A DNA stretch of 64,000 nt from Nematopogon swammerdamellus. Its lineage: Eukaryota; Arthropoda; Insecta; Lepidoptera; Adelidae. The stretch spans positions 17,065,566 to 17,129,565 of the forward strand of contig OX336340.1 in the NCBI GenBank assembly GCA_946902875.1, in the 5' to 3' direction. Made by a program: the position numbers and the translations under genes. Shown in pieces: positions 10,551 to 21,625 of the stretch (positions are counted from its first letter, which is position 1; every line of letters begins with the position of its first letter). The notes under the pieces were generated by a model, which had not been told where the DNA came from, made no database searches, and saw nothing but the letters and a program-made list of their open reading frames with translations.

Positions 10551-10850
10551 AAAAATATATATATAACAAATTGTGACAAGTTCGAGTGCAATATGACTGC
10601 CGTAAGAATACTCAATAAACAATAAAACAACAACAATAAAAACAATACCTCCTATGTCAGTGGGCAGAGTCCGTGCCTAGCAGTGGGACGTTTTAAAGGA
10701 TTATAGAAGAAAACAGATAGTGAATTTCATCGAAAAAAACGTTTTTATGTATTTAAACTTAAAATACAGAACTATAATAACTTGAAATACATACCTAAAC
10801 TTATATGGGTTTTTAAATTACCGTGGTTATTTGACATTTTAAGAAGTAAC
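10551..10850. other. Unassigned AT-rich spacer
   Basis: No gene seen; A-rich, with CAA-type low complexity near 10620. Confidence 0.5.
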
Positions 10851-10985
10851 AACGGATTTACTCGCTATCGAAATACGAGCTGTGTGGCTCGACATTTCGG
10901 CCAGAGTGCTCATGATGATGGGCCATACGTTTGGCCCGAAACGTCGAGCCACACAGCTCGTATTTCGACCGCGAGTAAAGCCGTT
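10851..10985. repeat. Hairpin repeat with ~53-bp inverted arms
   Basis: The left arm (10851-10902) and right arm (10933-10985) share TCGAAATACGAGCTGTGTGG as an inverted repeat with a few mismatches. The spacer is about 30 bp and contains CATGATGATGGGCC. I take it to be a short foldback/MITE-type repeat of Lepidoptera. Confidence 0.85.
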
Positions 10986-11704
10986 TTGTATTCTTGTAAT
11001 ACCTACACTTAATAACTAGAATAATATCTAAAAAACTAAACTTAATAATAAAGAATTCATAACTGCGGTCTTGGCCTTGGACTAAACTTAAAATCTCCAA
11101 ACCAAACATACATAAAATAAAGAGTGCAGCATTTATTTAAAAAAAATATATATATATAACTAAAAAAACCATTAGGTATACTTTGGACTACACACACAAA
11201 CACAACTAAAATAACTCTTCCTCCGTACTTAAACAAAATAATTTAAATTTCACTTTACACAAATTAAAATTTTCACTTTCCCTTAAACAATGTATCATCT
11301 TGGACTATTTTTATCCATCTTTCTCGTATTGATCCCTTAGTAGGATGTGGAAACCTTGTAAAAAAAATTTTTTTCTTGAAAATTTCTCAATTACTTACTA
11401 ATTAAAAAAAATTAAAAGAATAGCGACAACCCTAATTAGCGGTCAATTCACTCTCATATTTTAACGTGGTTTAATACATATTTATTTACTTTCATACATG
11501 ATATCCCAGAACTCTATTTCTAATCATTCATATGTGGCAGCCCTAATGAGCGCGTTCAATTTATTTGTTTAATTAAATAATGCTTATGTTATTGCAATGC
11601 GAGGTCAATACATAAAATGTACAAAATTTTCAAATTGAAGTAGCGTTGTGACAGCCCTAATTGGCCAGTTGAACCAAATATTTCTAAGCACATGGAAAAC
11701 AAGA
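10986..11704. other. AT-rich spacer with periodic motif
   Basis: No gene. GACAACCCTAATTAGCG (near 11424), GGCAGCCCTAATGAGCG (near 11536) and GACAGCCCTAATTGGCC (near 11650) recur about every 113 bases. This suggests an eroded tandem repeat. Confidence 0.4.
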
Positions 11705-12225
11705 TATTATATATAAGTTCTTTCAAAATTAGTTAATAGTACGCTAAGGGGGGGTTCTGTATCGTAAATAAATCACTTTTGAGGAACAAAGATTTTTGTT
11801 TACAAAAAAAAAATTTATAATAATGTAAAATGTAAAAAAAAATTCTTTTCTTAATCGTTTCAGTTTCATGCCAGGAACAAAAAAGTCTTCCAACACATAG
11901 ATCTCTTTCTTTCAGAAATTTTGAAAACCACAATTTTAGTTTTATTAGTATGGAATAGAAAGAATTTGATTTTTTTTACCAACTTACACGTGTTACATCA
12001 AAATGGTATTGAAGACTTTTTTGTTACTGTTATGAAAATGAATCGATTAGGCTATAAAAATCAACCACATATTTTTTTATGTACATACATTTTCATACAT
12101 AAAAAACATTTTTCATAAAAAAAGCCCAAGGTCCAAAAAAATTTATATAGGTTTTACTCCCTATATGATGCAGAACCCCCCCTTAGCGTACTATTAACTA
12201 ATTTTGAAAGACCTTATATATTAAG
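11705..12225. mobile_element. Foldback element, ~520 bp
   Basis: The outer arms (about 11706-11760 and 12168-12224) are inverted copies that include TTAGTTAATAGTACGCTAAG. Further in, GAAGACTTTTTTGTT and its inverse pair up, so most of the element can fold back on itself with decay towards the centre. It has no coding content. The small frames 11733-11933 and 11921-12118 fall inside the arms. Confidence 0.85.
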
Positions 12226-13184
12226 ATCGAAATGAAGTGATACTTACCTATGAAATGAAATGCCATCACTTTTCCCAATATTTTTGGTATGATTTTTGCA
12301 ATATCGCAACACACAACCGGGCATAATGACTGGCGCGATGCGAGCCGCAGACGGACGGCAGCGAGCGCGCGGACGGCGCGTCCGCCGCGTTCGGTCGCTC
12401 GCGAGCTACTAGTCTCAAGAGGGTCCCTCCGCGTAATGGTTACTCCACCGCGGTGGAGCGAAGGCTGTTGCCCGGGTAAGAGGTCTAGTAGAATACATGA
12501 TACGTCATTGCCATATTCGGTGTTCGCTGGATTTTATCGAGCATGCAAAAGTAAAGGTGTTCTATGAAAATTGCTTGAGATCTCGTGAGCTGGGAGAAGG
12601 CTAAAACAGTGGCTTAATAAGTTAGGGAGTTGGCTGTAAGTAGTGCTTTACTACTTGTATGTGTTATTGGCACTCGACAATCATAAAAGTAATTGCATTT
12701 TCTCGCTTAAGCGGAAGCGAATTATTGGAGGTAAGATCTATAGTCTAAACCCAGGCCTTAACACAAATATTTTATAATTTATTTTTGAAGTTCGATCACA
12801 ACACAGACCACGCTATTGACTTACCAACTGAAGATTATATACTTGATGAAACGACTGTTACCTTGCACCACAATTGTATCGAGGTAGATGTGAAAATGGT
12901 TCACGTTAAATACAAAAGGCTTTAAAGTAAAAGTAATTCTGCGTCATGTATGTAGTATCGGATTTTACAGAAACGTGACTAAGGCGAAGACACGCTGTGT
13001 ACGCGTCTTAATCACAATTTCTCCGAGACTCATCCCCCAAACACAGGCTCGTATGTGTTCGTATTATTCTGAATTTCGTCGAGCACACGCGGGTTGCAGA
13101 AGCTATGCATATAAAGCTCATCAGAGCCCCATTACGGAAACAATTTCCCGTATAAATTGATAAAGCGAAGCAGGCAGCGGTATC
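12226..13184. other. Intergenic with CpG-rich block
   Basis: Positions 12315-12475 are CpG-rich, with a perfect 16-bp palindrome CTCCACCGCGGTGGAG at 12443-12458. A donor-like GGGTAAGAG follows at about 12474. This could be a 5' non-coding exon and promoter on the plus strand, but nothing confirms it. The rest shows nothing. Confidence 0.3.
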
Positions 13185-13300
13185 AAAAGTAAAGAACTGC
13201 CGACAGCATACAAGAAATTGGTTACATACCGTCGAAAGCCCGGAGTATTATAGAAAGATTGGAGAGGCATATGTCTAGCAGTGAACCGTGTAATGCTTAC
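13185..13300 (+). mobile_element. Decayed LINE 3' fragment
   Basis: GGAGAGGCATATGTCTAGCAG and the flanking bases align with the same end region at 6190-6240 and 45660-45710, at lower similarity. It is non-coding. Confidence 0.55.
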
Positions 13301-13638
13301 AGACCCCAAACATAATCCATAAATAAACACAATTTTAGGCATACGTTGATGCGCGCATCCATATTAATTGTGTTAGAGGTAGACATTCTCATTAAATTTT
13401 AATGCTTATTTCTTTTTATCTACTCTACGAGTGGATGTTGTCTCTACCCTTTCAATTTCTTCGAAAGTAGACCTCTCTGTGGAACAGCCGCCGCGCATGT
13501 GCGCCTCGGATGCCGCCTCAGTTAATTTGTGATCGACGTCATTCGGGAAACATCCAGCTTAAAATAAGGTTTGTAGTTTGTCGTACACTTGGAAATAGGA
13601 ACACCTGCCACAGTACTTATAGCTTTTGGTTTAGTATT
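13301..13638. other. Unassigned intergenic
   Basis: Nothing recognisable. Confidence 0.45.
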
Positions 13639-14078
13639 TATACAGGATGTTTCAAGATAGGGTTCGAAAGGGGTCCATATTTGAAAACGAAAAGCCCTGA
13701 AACTTTTTCCCAGATTTGGTCATTTTATAGTACTTTTTGGTGAAAATCGTTTCATCGAGATTTGGTGGACGGTTAACATATCCGCCTTTATTATATAAAA
13801 ATAAAATTACTAAATTGCAATTTTTAACTAGTAGAATTCCAAACACTTAAGTTTAAATGACATCAAAATAAAAAGGGGAGTGGACTAGGTCATTGCACTC
13901 CCTAGACCTAGACAGCCCCTCCCCATACTCACTTTACATCGAGTTTTTATAACAATTTTAAATTTTTGTATAAAAAAAAAGGACGGAATTTCGATTTGAG
14001 TGATAAGGATGTTTTTCTTCTAATAATGAGTACTTTCTATTCCTGAAGTTTCTCAAGCCTATCCTGAAACATCCTATA
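13639..14078. mobile_element. MITE-like element with TA-flanked terminal inverted repeats
   Basis: The left end CAGGATGTTTCAAGATAG and the right end CTATCCTGAAACATCCT are inverted copies with one or two differences, each bounded by TA. The length is about 440 bp and no transposase is seen. TA duplication points to the Tc1/mariner-type superfamily, but this is not certain. Confidence 0.7.
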
Positions 14079-14486
14079 GATTTCAAATTCGTCGGTAGCA
14101 CCATGTTATATACATGCATGACGATCTTATTATAATTCCTAGATTATACACATACCGGTACCAAACAACATAATACAATTAATTACCGTTTTCCCCTAAA
14201 CATTATCATATTTTGTAGTTTCGAAATAAGGCCTATGATAAAATTAGGTCCATGACAAATAACATTTTCCTAAATCGGTTATATGTGCGCTGTAGGGGGG
14301 CTGTAGGGGGCGCTGTAACAAGATGACATATCATAAATAGTAATGCTCACATTATTTAATAAGTTTAGTATTAGACACTTTTGACATGAATTCAATGAAC
14401 GTCTTACGCTTCGCAACAAGGGGGGCACTCAAGAAAGTTGACGACATAGAGTATTCGAGGGTTTCGTGCTGCCAAACTAACAACCT

Positions 14487-14633
14487 GTGATGTAGGAGCA
14501 GACACGTAATGAAACGCCTAGTGTCCGAAAGCAACTGAAATATATTTCATGGTAAACAACATAGGTATACAACGTGCGTGCGCTAGGCAGCGACGCTCGA
14601 GTATGTATATGACTATAGGACATCGCACAACCT
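14487..14633. mobile_element. Small insertion with 7-bp target duplication
   Basis: ACAACCT stands at 14480-14486 and again at 14627-14633, while the uninterrupted repeat R copy has it once. The 140-bp insert starts GTGATGT and ends ACATCGC, a six-of-seven inverted match. It looks like a tiny non-autonomous DNA element. Confidence 0.6.
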
Positions 14634-14650
14634 ACAAACTTGAGCGCTAC

Positions 14651-14796
14651 CAGCAGCGGGAGCACAAATGCGTCGATAAGCCTATATCGATCGATAAACA
14701 TCTATTCGTCTTCTTCTATTCTACTTCGTCGAACGAAGCAAATAGATGTTTATCGATCGATATAGGCTTATCGACGCATTTGTGCTCCCGCTGCTG
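14651..14796. mobile_element. Perfect 56-bp inverted repeat insertion
   Basis: Left arm 14651-14706 and right arm 14741-14796 are perfect inverted copies (56 of 56). The spacer is 34 bp and itself contains a small CTTCGT/ACGAAG hairpin. The ends are CAGCAGCGGG and CCCGCTGCTG. It interrupts repeat R, so it is an insertion; arm perfection suggests it is recent. Confidence 0.85.
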
Positions 14797-14851
14797 ACCT
14801 TAAAGACCCATCCGGCGACTACACAAAACCGTGCACTCGACCTCCCACCAC

Positions 14852-15144
14852 CAGTGCTTTCCTTCGTTTCATATCATATCGGCTACACTGAACTGGACGG
14901 AAAATACGAACTAATTACCTACATAGCCGTTTCGACCGACGTTTCATTCAGTGCGGTGGTACCAAACCGGGCGTGATAAACCCTACCACCTAGTAAGGTA
15001 AGAAGGGAAGGGACCTACAGTTTTACGTGGAATCCAAACCACGGTCAGCCTCCAACAGTCGTGCGGTCCCATCCAAGTACTGACCGCGCTCAGGGATGTT
15101 TAACAACTGTCGACCGACCGAACCACTGAGCTACCGAGACTGAC
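14852..15144 (-). repeat. SINE-A, tail-truncated
   Basis: The minus-strand head starts at 15144 with the usual GTCAGTCTCGGTAGCTCAG, then the 5S-like region (GGATGGGACCGC, slightly deleted), core and part of the tail. It ends where repeat R ends. Confidence 0.85.
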
Positions 15145-15432
15145 AAAATTCAATCTTAAATTTAGTAGCATTTTAAGTGAAACTTTACAGTTTGACGTTT
15201 TAATTAAATTAGTTACACAAGCAGGAGAATCACTTTAACTTAATTTCCAAAAAGGTTTTACAACTTGTCATACTAACTAACTAAATAGATGACATTACCG
15301 CCATTTTGTGCTCTACCAAATTATTAAGCACAGTTTATTAACTTTTTGGTTAAACTCGATGATCTATTAGGGGTACAAGAGGATCCCTAAGTAGTTGATT
15401 TTCCTAGCCTGTTGTTGTTTGAATCTTATTGT

Positions 15433-15868
15433 AAAAAAAAATAACTAAAAAAAAACTGTGAAATAAAAAAAAAAGTTTTAAAAAACATAAAACCGACTTC
15501 CTAAAAAAAGTAAAACTAAAAAACTATTTAAAATAAAAATATAAAAACCGCCTTCAAAAATATATGAAATAAAAACCTAAAAAAAAAACGAACCCTAGAG
15601 TTGAAGGCGGTGCTAAAAAGGCTACACAAATCACAAAGGATATTATCATCCGCTCATGTTTTCTTTCATGCATCATTTTGCTTGCTTTAGCACCGCCTTC
15701 AACTCTAGGGTTCGTTTTTTTTTTTAGGTTTTTATTTCATATATTTTTGAAGGCGGTTTTTATATTTTTATTTTAAATAGTTTTTTAGTTTTACTTTTTT
15801 TAGGAAGTCGGTTTTATGTTTTTTAAAACTTTTTTTTTTATTTCACAGTTTTTTTTTAGTTATTTTTT
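15433..15868. repeat. Long palindrome of element X copy 2
   Basis: The arms at 15433-15617 and 15686-15868 are about 184 bp each and nearly perfect, with a 68-bp spacer. They extend outward through AACTGTGAAATAA and its inverse TTATTTCACAGTT. Confidence 0.9.
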
Positions 15869-15923
15869 GCTATTGATGTACTCGCTTTCCAATCCGATCT
15901 TGACCCAATTAAAATAGGACCAC

Positions 15924-16264
15924 GTCAGCTTCGATAGCTCAGTGGTGCAGACAGTCAACTGTCGCTATTGAATTTTAAGCAACGCTGGGTGCGGTCAGTG
16001 CTTAGATGGGTGACCGCTGACCGTTGGAGGCTGACCAAGGTTCGGATTCCTCGTAAAACTGTAAGTCCCTTCCCTCGTAATTTTACTTGGTGGTAGGGTT
16101 TAACCTTCCCGGGTTGGTACCACCGCACTGAATTAAACGTCGGTCGAAACGGCTATGTAAATAGTTTGTGTTTTCCGACCAGTTCAGTGTAGTCAGCACG
16201 ATCAAAGGGGGAAGCACTGACATGGCACTGGTGTTATGGGCTGACATCACGGACGTTGTAGGTG
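15924..16264 (+). repeat. SINE-A inside element X copy 2
   Basis: Same insertion point and sequence as the SINE-A at 7726-8066. Confidence 0.85.
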
Positions 16265-17585
16265 ATGTTGCAGAACTTAGTAGAATGGACAGACATAAAC
16301 GTGTTACGGAAGCCTACTTTTATTATAAAATAACCGTCGGAGGACCTTGGTTGAAAATTGTAAAATTTAGTAGAACGGATAGACATGCATATGTTACGGA
16401 ACCCTACATTCATTTTGCAGAACTTAGTAGAATGGACAGACATAAACGTGTTACGGAACCCTACTTAACAGTTGCACTCCGGGAGTGCCGGCAGATCCCG
16501 TGCCACTCTAACTTAACCCTTAACGCAATGACTTAAGGTTTCATTTTAAAAATGACGCTGACGCGATGTCGCGAGTTATACATTTTTACCCACCTAAAAA
16601 AGTGCCAAGAGCCGCTAAAGAAGTTTTCACTTCAAAAACCTCAGGGTTATCCCCTTTCAAATAAAAAAAAAAAGAATTTTCAAAATCGGCCCACAATTGA
16701 CGGAGTAATCGCGTAACAAACATCCAAAAAAAGAAAACATACCGTCGAATTGAGAATCTTTTAGGTCTAAAGTAAATTTCTCGTGAAGACAAATGCAACG
16801 AGCCCAAACACGATGGGTTTATCATGTGTAGTTTAGGAGTTCCTATGGCCACCTTCTGTCTCCATCATCAAACCAGCTCGATGGTACTCGGTACAGTAGG
16901 TACTGGCCAGGTACCATAATAAATTAAGCGCCGGTCGGAAAAGATAAAAAAATTTCAAATTTAGAATATTCATGAAACAAGGGTCCGAATATGTATCACT
17001 AGTATATCGATTCATGTATTTCAACAGGACAGAGAAAATTTCAAAATATTAGGTATTTAATACTTTTTAGTTTTTTTTTTTTTTGTTTTTTGGAAATCGG
17101 TTTAATATTTTTTAAAACAGTTTTTATTTCATTCTTTTTAGTAATATTACATAAAAAAGAATAATCGAAATCGAATAATCGAAATCGATTGAAGTGGTAC
17201 AGAATTATTCGCCATATGTGTCAGACTGCAAATTGCTGAATAAGTCCACATCACAAATGTTTTGCTGAAGGTAACCACACACCATACTAATTTATCAAAC
17301 TGAAAATTGCCGAAAACGACCACATCACAAGTTTTGCTGAAGGTAACCACACACCATAGTATTATGCTGATTTTTCGAAAACCACTGAACCAATTTCGAT
17401 AAAATTGAAATGGGACCACCTCGGAAGTATGACCTAACTAACAAAAAAAGAATTTTCTAAATCGGCCCTCAATTGACGGAGAAATCGTGTTACAAACATA
17501 AAAAAAAATAAAAATAAAAAAAAAAATAAAAAAAAAAAACATACAGACGAATTGAGAACCTCCTCCTTTTTTGGAAGTCGGTTAA

Positions 17586-17825
17586 TAAGTAAGTGTTGTT
17601 TGAAAAGATAAATGAATTGAATTACAATGAAATATTTTGTTTAAAGTAAGCAGTGTATGTAGTTCTCCGCACCCACACAACGACACCCACACGCGTCTCT
17701 ACATTCTAAGGTTAGTTTGTCAATAATGCTGCATTTTGAGACCCGTTGCATACTGGTGTACTATAAAGTGTATTATTGATTATTAGTTAACCATATGCTT
17801 TAATGGTAGATAATTTTTTTTATAG
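17586..17825. other. Unassigned spacer
   Basis: No feature seen. Confidence 0.5.
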
Positions 17826-18212
17826 AAACAGACACGGTTGGCTACGTCACCTATTACATCCGTGATGTCTGCCCATAACACCTTCGTGCCATTTGTGCCA
17901 AGTGCCATGTCAGTGTTTCCCTTCGTTCGTGCCGGCTAGACTGAACTGGACGGAAAACACGAACTAATTACATAGCCGTTTCAACCGACTTTAAATTCAG
18001 TGCGGTGATACCAACCCGGGCGGGTTAAACCCTATACCACCTAGTAAGGTTCTTACCTTACTAGGGAAGGGACCTACAGTTTTACGTGGAATCCGAACCA
18101 CGGCCAGCCTCCAACGATCGAGCGGTCATTAATGCTATTACTGACCGCGCCCAGGTGAGCTTATGGTCACGACCAACATTCGACGGACCGCACCACAGAG
18201 CTACCGAAGTTT
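17826..18212 (-). repeat. SINE-A, full length, diverged
   Basis: It runs from the tail (AGACACGGTTGGCTACGTCA) to the head ending near 18212. The 5S-like region has decayed (CCAGGTGAGCTTATGG replaces the usual AAGCAACG part). A short local repeat of CTTACCTTACTAGG lies in the core. Confidence 0.8.
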
Positions 18213-18881
18213 ATTTATATTTGACGATTAAATGACAAATAAACCGCTGCTCTGCTTCACTGAACGCATTGATCGAGTCACCGATTCGTGAAAGATATTA
18301 ATGGCGGTTATTGCAAAATTACAAATGAATCCAGTGATTGTGTGCGCTAATCTCAGGCTTAAAGTAAAGAGGTATGAAATAAAATAAGTGTCTAACAGAC
18401 AAATTTACACACAGACACCGGAATGACAAGATCACAGACCTACAAATTCGGCGCCACAAAAACACAACCATAATGGCTACTTTGAATATGAATCGATAAA
18501 ATTCACTTTTCTTCCGCCCCGCAATAAAAATCTCCCGAGTCGTATTGATGGGCAGTTAATGGTAGGAAATTACCTCCATATCTAGAGGCATAAAGCCCGT
18601 TTTACAGCTGCGAACATAAAGTGGAAGTGCCAATGAAGATATAACTCGCCGACTAAACTAAGTTTTCCTCAGTGTCCACTGAGTGAGTGGTAATTGTATT
18701 AGTTACCGTCGAGTCACGCCGCTGTCAGAGGGGATCGACGTCTTCATTGTAGTTAGGCATTAGAAGCCGTTGAGTACGTATACTCATCCACTGAGCGCCA
18801 CAGACAGCTGTTAATGTCGTCGTCATGATGTGCATACTGTTTCATTCGCTTTTAATTTGTATTATGTAGGATTTATGTTAT
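18213..18881. other. Unassigned intergenic
   Basis: I see no gene or repeat. Confidence 0.45.
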
Positions 18882-19435
18882 GTTTTTTTAGGGTTCCGTA
18901 CCTCAAAGGAGGATAATACGGAACCCTTAGAGGATCATTTTGTTGTCTGTCTGTTAAGACCTTTTCTCAGGAACGGGTAGAGGTATCAAGTTGAAATTAA
19001 TATCAAAATATACTAAGGTCTACGTTTCCTTGGAGCTGTAAAGAATTTAAGCTTCTAAGTCAACGCAATCACTAGATACAGCCATTTAAGTCACATATTT
19101 TGCTACTGGCTAATCAAATCAAAACCTATAGAGTACCTTCCCGTTAACCTAGAATCATGAAATTTGGTAAGAAGCAAGGTCTCACAGCACAAGTAAAGGA
19201 TAAATAAATCCTAACATAGTAAATTTGGAGCTATGTCATATAAAACAAAATATTTTTGTATATTTCAACTACAAGAATGCGTAACAGTTAAAATATTGCT
19301 GTATGTAGTTTTTATTTAGGCTTTTCGTGATTTTTAAAAACACAATAATTTTTGTATACGTACATAATACTAATTTGTGTGATGGTACGGAACCCTCGGT
19401 GCGCGAGTCCAACTCGCACTTGGCGGCTTTTTTTT
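18882..19435 (+). repeat. Lepidopteran repeat Y (GGGTTCCGTA...GACTCGCACTTGG type)
   Basis: It starts TTTTAGGGTTCCGTACCTCA, has TTTTGTTGTCTGTCTG and ends with GCGCGAGTCCAACTCGCACT followed by TTGGCGG and a T run. An inner palindrome GGGTTCCGTA...TACGGAACCC lies near the start. I recognise this as a common dispersed lepidopteran repeat; partial relatives are at 28123-28444 and 29822-30162. It is non-coding. Confidence 0.7.
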
Positions 19436-19649
19436 AAATCGAAAACTCAAAACAAATGTATTACTTACATGCAGGGTTGCCAACACTCCCGGATTTCCGG
19501 GAGTCTTCCGGTTTCAGACCCCATCTTTCACAAATCCTCCATCTTCCGGAATCATGCCTAAAAGTACCGGAAATATGATAAAACTACAAGATAACCTCGG
19601 CCTACTTAGGAAATATAGAGACCATGATATGTAATATTATATTATTTAC

Positions 19650-19905
19650 TGGCTTTTGCCCGCGGCTTCGCTCGCGGTAGACTATAATAAACGATAGCTT
19701 CTTTTATATTATCTCTCTACCGTCCATACTTTACTTTCTTTGATACTGCTCCTAAGCCCTAAGGCTATTTAGCGTGATAGTATATGGCCTATAGTGAGCC
19801 TCAACAACTACTCTTTCAATTGGTGCAAACCGCATCAAAATCTGTTGAGTGGTTCAGGAGATTACCGGAGATATAGATCCACATAAATATAATTGGTAGA
19901 TTCAA
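19650..19905 (+). repeat. Repeat Z, GC-box type
   Basis: It begins GCTTTTGCCCGCGGCTTCGC, followed by TCGCGGTAGACTATAATA. The first box is nearly the same as the ends of the 20-42 kb composite elements. It shares ATATGGCCTATAGTGAGCCT with the inverted copy at 25917-26358. Non-coding. Confidence 0.65.
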
Positions 19906-20588
19906 CTTGTTTTTTCCTCCCGGATTTTCACGCGGGCCCGATGTCGCCGCTCTCGCGCTAGTCCTTGAATAAATGCTCAAAGCCTAACCAGTGCTGTTCG
20001 GTATATAAATATTAAGAACAATGCCGATCAAGATACCATATGACTGATTTTCATATTGATATGCCTACTATTATCTTCTATTATATTCTGTTCTGTGATG
20101 ATAAATTCTGTGCTGTCCTGTTGTATTCTCTTCTATTATATTATAAAAACTAGCTGAGCCCGCGGCTCCGCTCGCGTGAAATTCGTATTCCAAAGAAGAA
20201 TGTAAGTAACTAAGGGCGAGGCCGAAGGCCGAGCTGCGTTCAGGTAATCGATAAACCTTCTTAAAGAAAGTAACTAACTAAGGGCGAGGCCGAAGGCCGA
20301 GCTGCTTTCAGGTAAACGATAAACCTTTCTCAAATAAAGGAAGTAAGTAAGGGCGAGGCCGAAGGCCGAGGTACGTTCAGGAAGACGACAAACCTTCTGG
20401 AAGAAAGGAAGGAACTAAGTGCGAGGCCGAAGGCCGAGCTGCGTTCAGGTAAACCAAAAACCCTCTTCCGCCTTCGGGCCTCGCCCTTAAAGACTTCCTT
20501 TCTTCGATAGAATATAATATCGTTTACTCAATCTATTTATTTCATATAAATAAAAAAGTAATATTAATAACTAAAGAATTAAACCTAC

Positions 20589-21025
20589 CTAACAAACATT
20601 AAAATAACTATCAAAACGGGCATTTTCAAATGTTCTTAGAGCACTTGCGGCATTACCCCGCTGGATGGCAAGGCTTACCCTTTGAATGAAGTACATAAGC
20701 TCTTGATGACGGGACACCAGTTGCGTCAACCAGCTCAAGCCTCTTTTGGCTTCACTGCTCCACGGACCGAGGGTTTCAACCGCAAACGCAACAAATTCGA
20801 AATCTTGAATTATATTTCTATATTTGCTGCGTTGGAGGCTCTCCGCCCCAGCCTCGGCCGCGCCAGCCGCTCTTGAAGATGTCCTAACGTGACTTGGAGC
20901 CAATGTGAGAACAAAAGTGGCGTCCCACATCAAAGAACTACCCTTAGTCCATGGCACTAAGGTCTCTAGCATCGGGCCTCTTGCCATCCAGCCGGGAATA
21001 ACCGCGAGGTTCTAGGATGCACGGT
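20589..21025 (-). pseudogene. Retrotransposon C-terminal nuclease-like domain remnant (composite copy 1)
   Basis: Reading on the minus strand from 21025, the translation starts EPRGYSRLDGKRPDA. After a one-base frameshift (CTCTAG at about 20971) it continues LVPWTKGSSLMWDATFV, then FEFVAFAVETLGPW and, near the end, FIQRVSLAIQRGNAAS. I recognise this series as the C-terminal domain that follows reverse transcriptase in several invertebrate retroelements. RPD followed by W-D-A-T fits a PD-(D/E)XK-type nuclease core, but that is inference. About 130 codons remain and no RT is present, so it cannot act alone. Subtype A copies (1 and 4) share the frameshift. Confidence 0.6.
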
Positions 21026-21147
21026 ATATTTGCCGTTAGAAGCTGAGGTTAGAAGCGTGGACTTTATAATAAAATTTAAATTAAATTAACTCAATCTTAA
21101 TATTAAATAACTTTATTCGAGATGGTTTAGCTTCTTCCTGAACGCAG

Positions 21148-21625
21148 CTCGGCCTTCGGCCTCGCCCTTAGTTACTTGCTTTCTTCGAGATGGTTTATCA
21201 TTTGTCAGAACGTAGCTCGGCCTTCGGCCTCGCCTTAGTTGCTTACTTTCTTCAAGATGGTTTAGCTTCTTCCTGAACGCAGCTCGGCCTTCGGCCTCGC
21301 CCTTAGTTACTTGCTTTCTTCGAGATGGTTTTTCAATTATCCGAACGTAGCTCGGCCTTCGGCCTCGCCTTAGTTACTTACTTTCTTCAAGATGGTTTAG
21401 CTTCTTCCTGAACGCAGCTCGGCCTGCGGCCTCGCCCATAGTTACTTACTTTCTTTGAGAAGGTTTATGGTCTTCCAGAATAGAGCTCGGCCTTCGGCCT
21501 CGCCCTTAGTTACTTATTTTCTTCAAGAATGTTTTTCTTCTTCCTGAAATCAGCTCCGCCTTTCGCCTCGCCCTTAGTTACTTTCATCGAGAAAGAATAT
21601 CGTTTACGTGAGCGCAGATCCACCT
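21148..21625. repeat. Right-arm GC-hairpin array, composite copy 1
   Basis: There are eight units with a period of about 64-70 bp. Each has a hairpin core CTCGGCCTTCGGCCTCG followed by CCTTAGTTACTT and CTTTCTTC. The last two units are diverged (CTCCGCCTTTCGCCTCG and CCACCTTCGGGCCCGCC). Confidence 0.85.

Larger units (their letters stand above)
14383..14857 (+). repeat. Repeat R, copy 1, split by two nested insertions
   Basis: Its pieces (14383-14486, 14634-14650, 14797-14857) follow the order of the uninterrupted copy at 31720-31900. Shared motifs are CTTCGCAACAAGGGGGGC, GCTGCCAAACTA and AAAGACCCATCCGGCGAC. The two interruptions are described separately. Family and origin are unknown. Confidence 0.7.
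15433..17585 (+). mobile_element. Element X, copy 2 (2.15 kb)
   Basis: This has the same order and almost the same bases as 7247-9388, in the same orientation, about 8.2 kb away. Differences are a few substitutions, A/T run lengths, a longer left arm of the palindrome and absence of the 39-bp hairpin. It includes the same SINE-A (15924-16264) and three-unit repeat (16266-16466). Confidence 0.8.
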
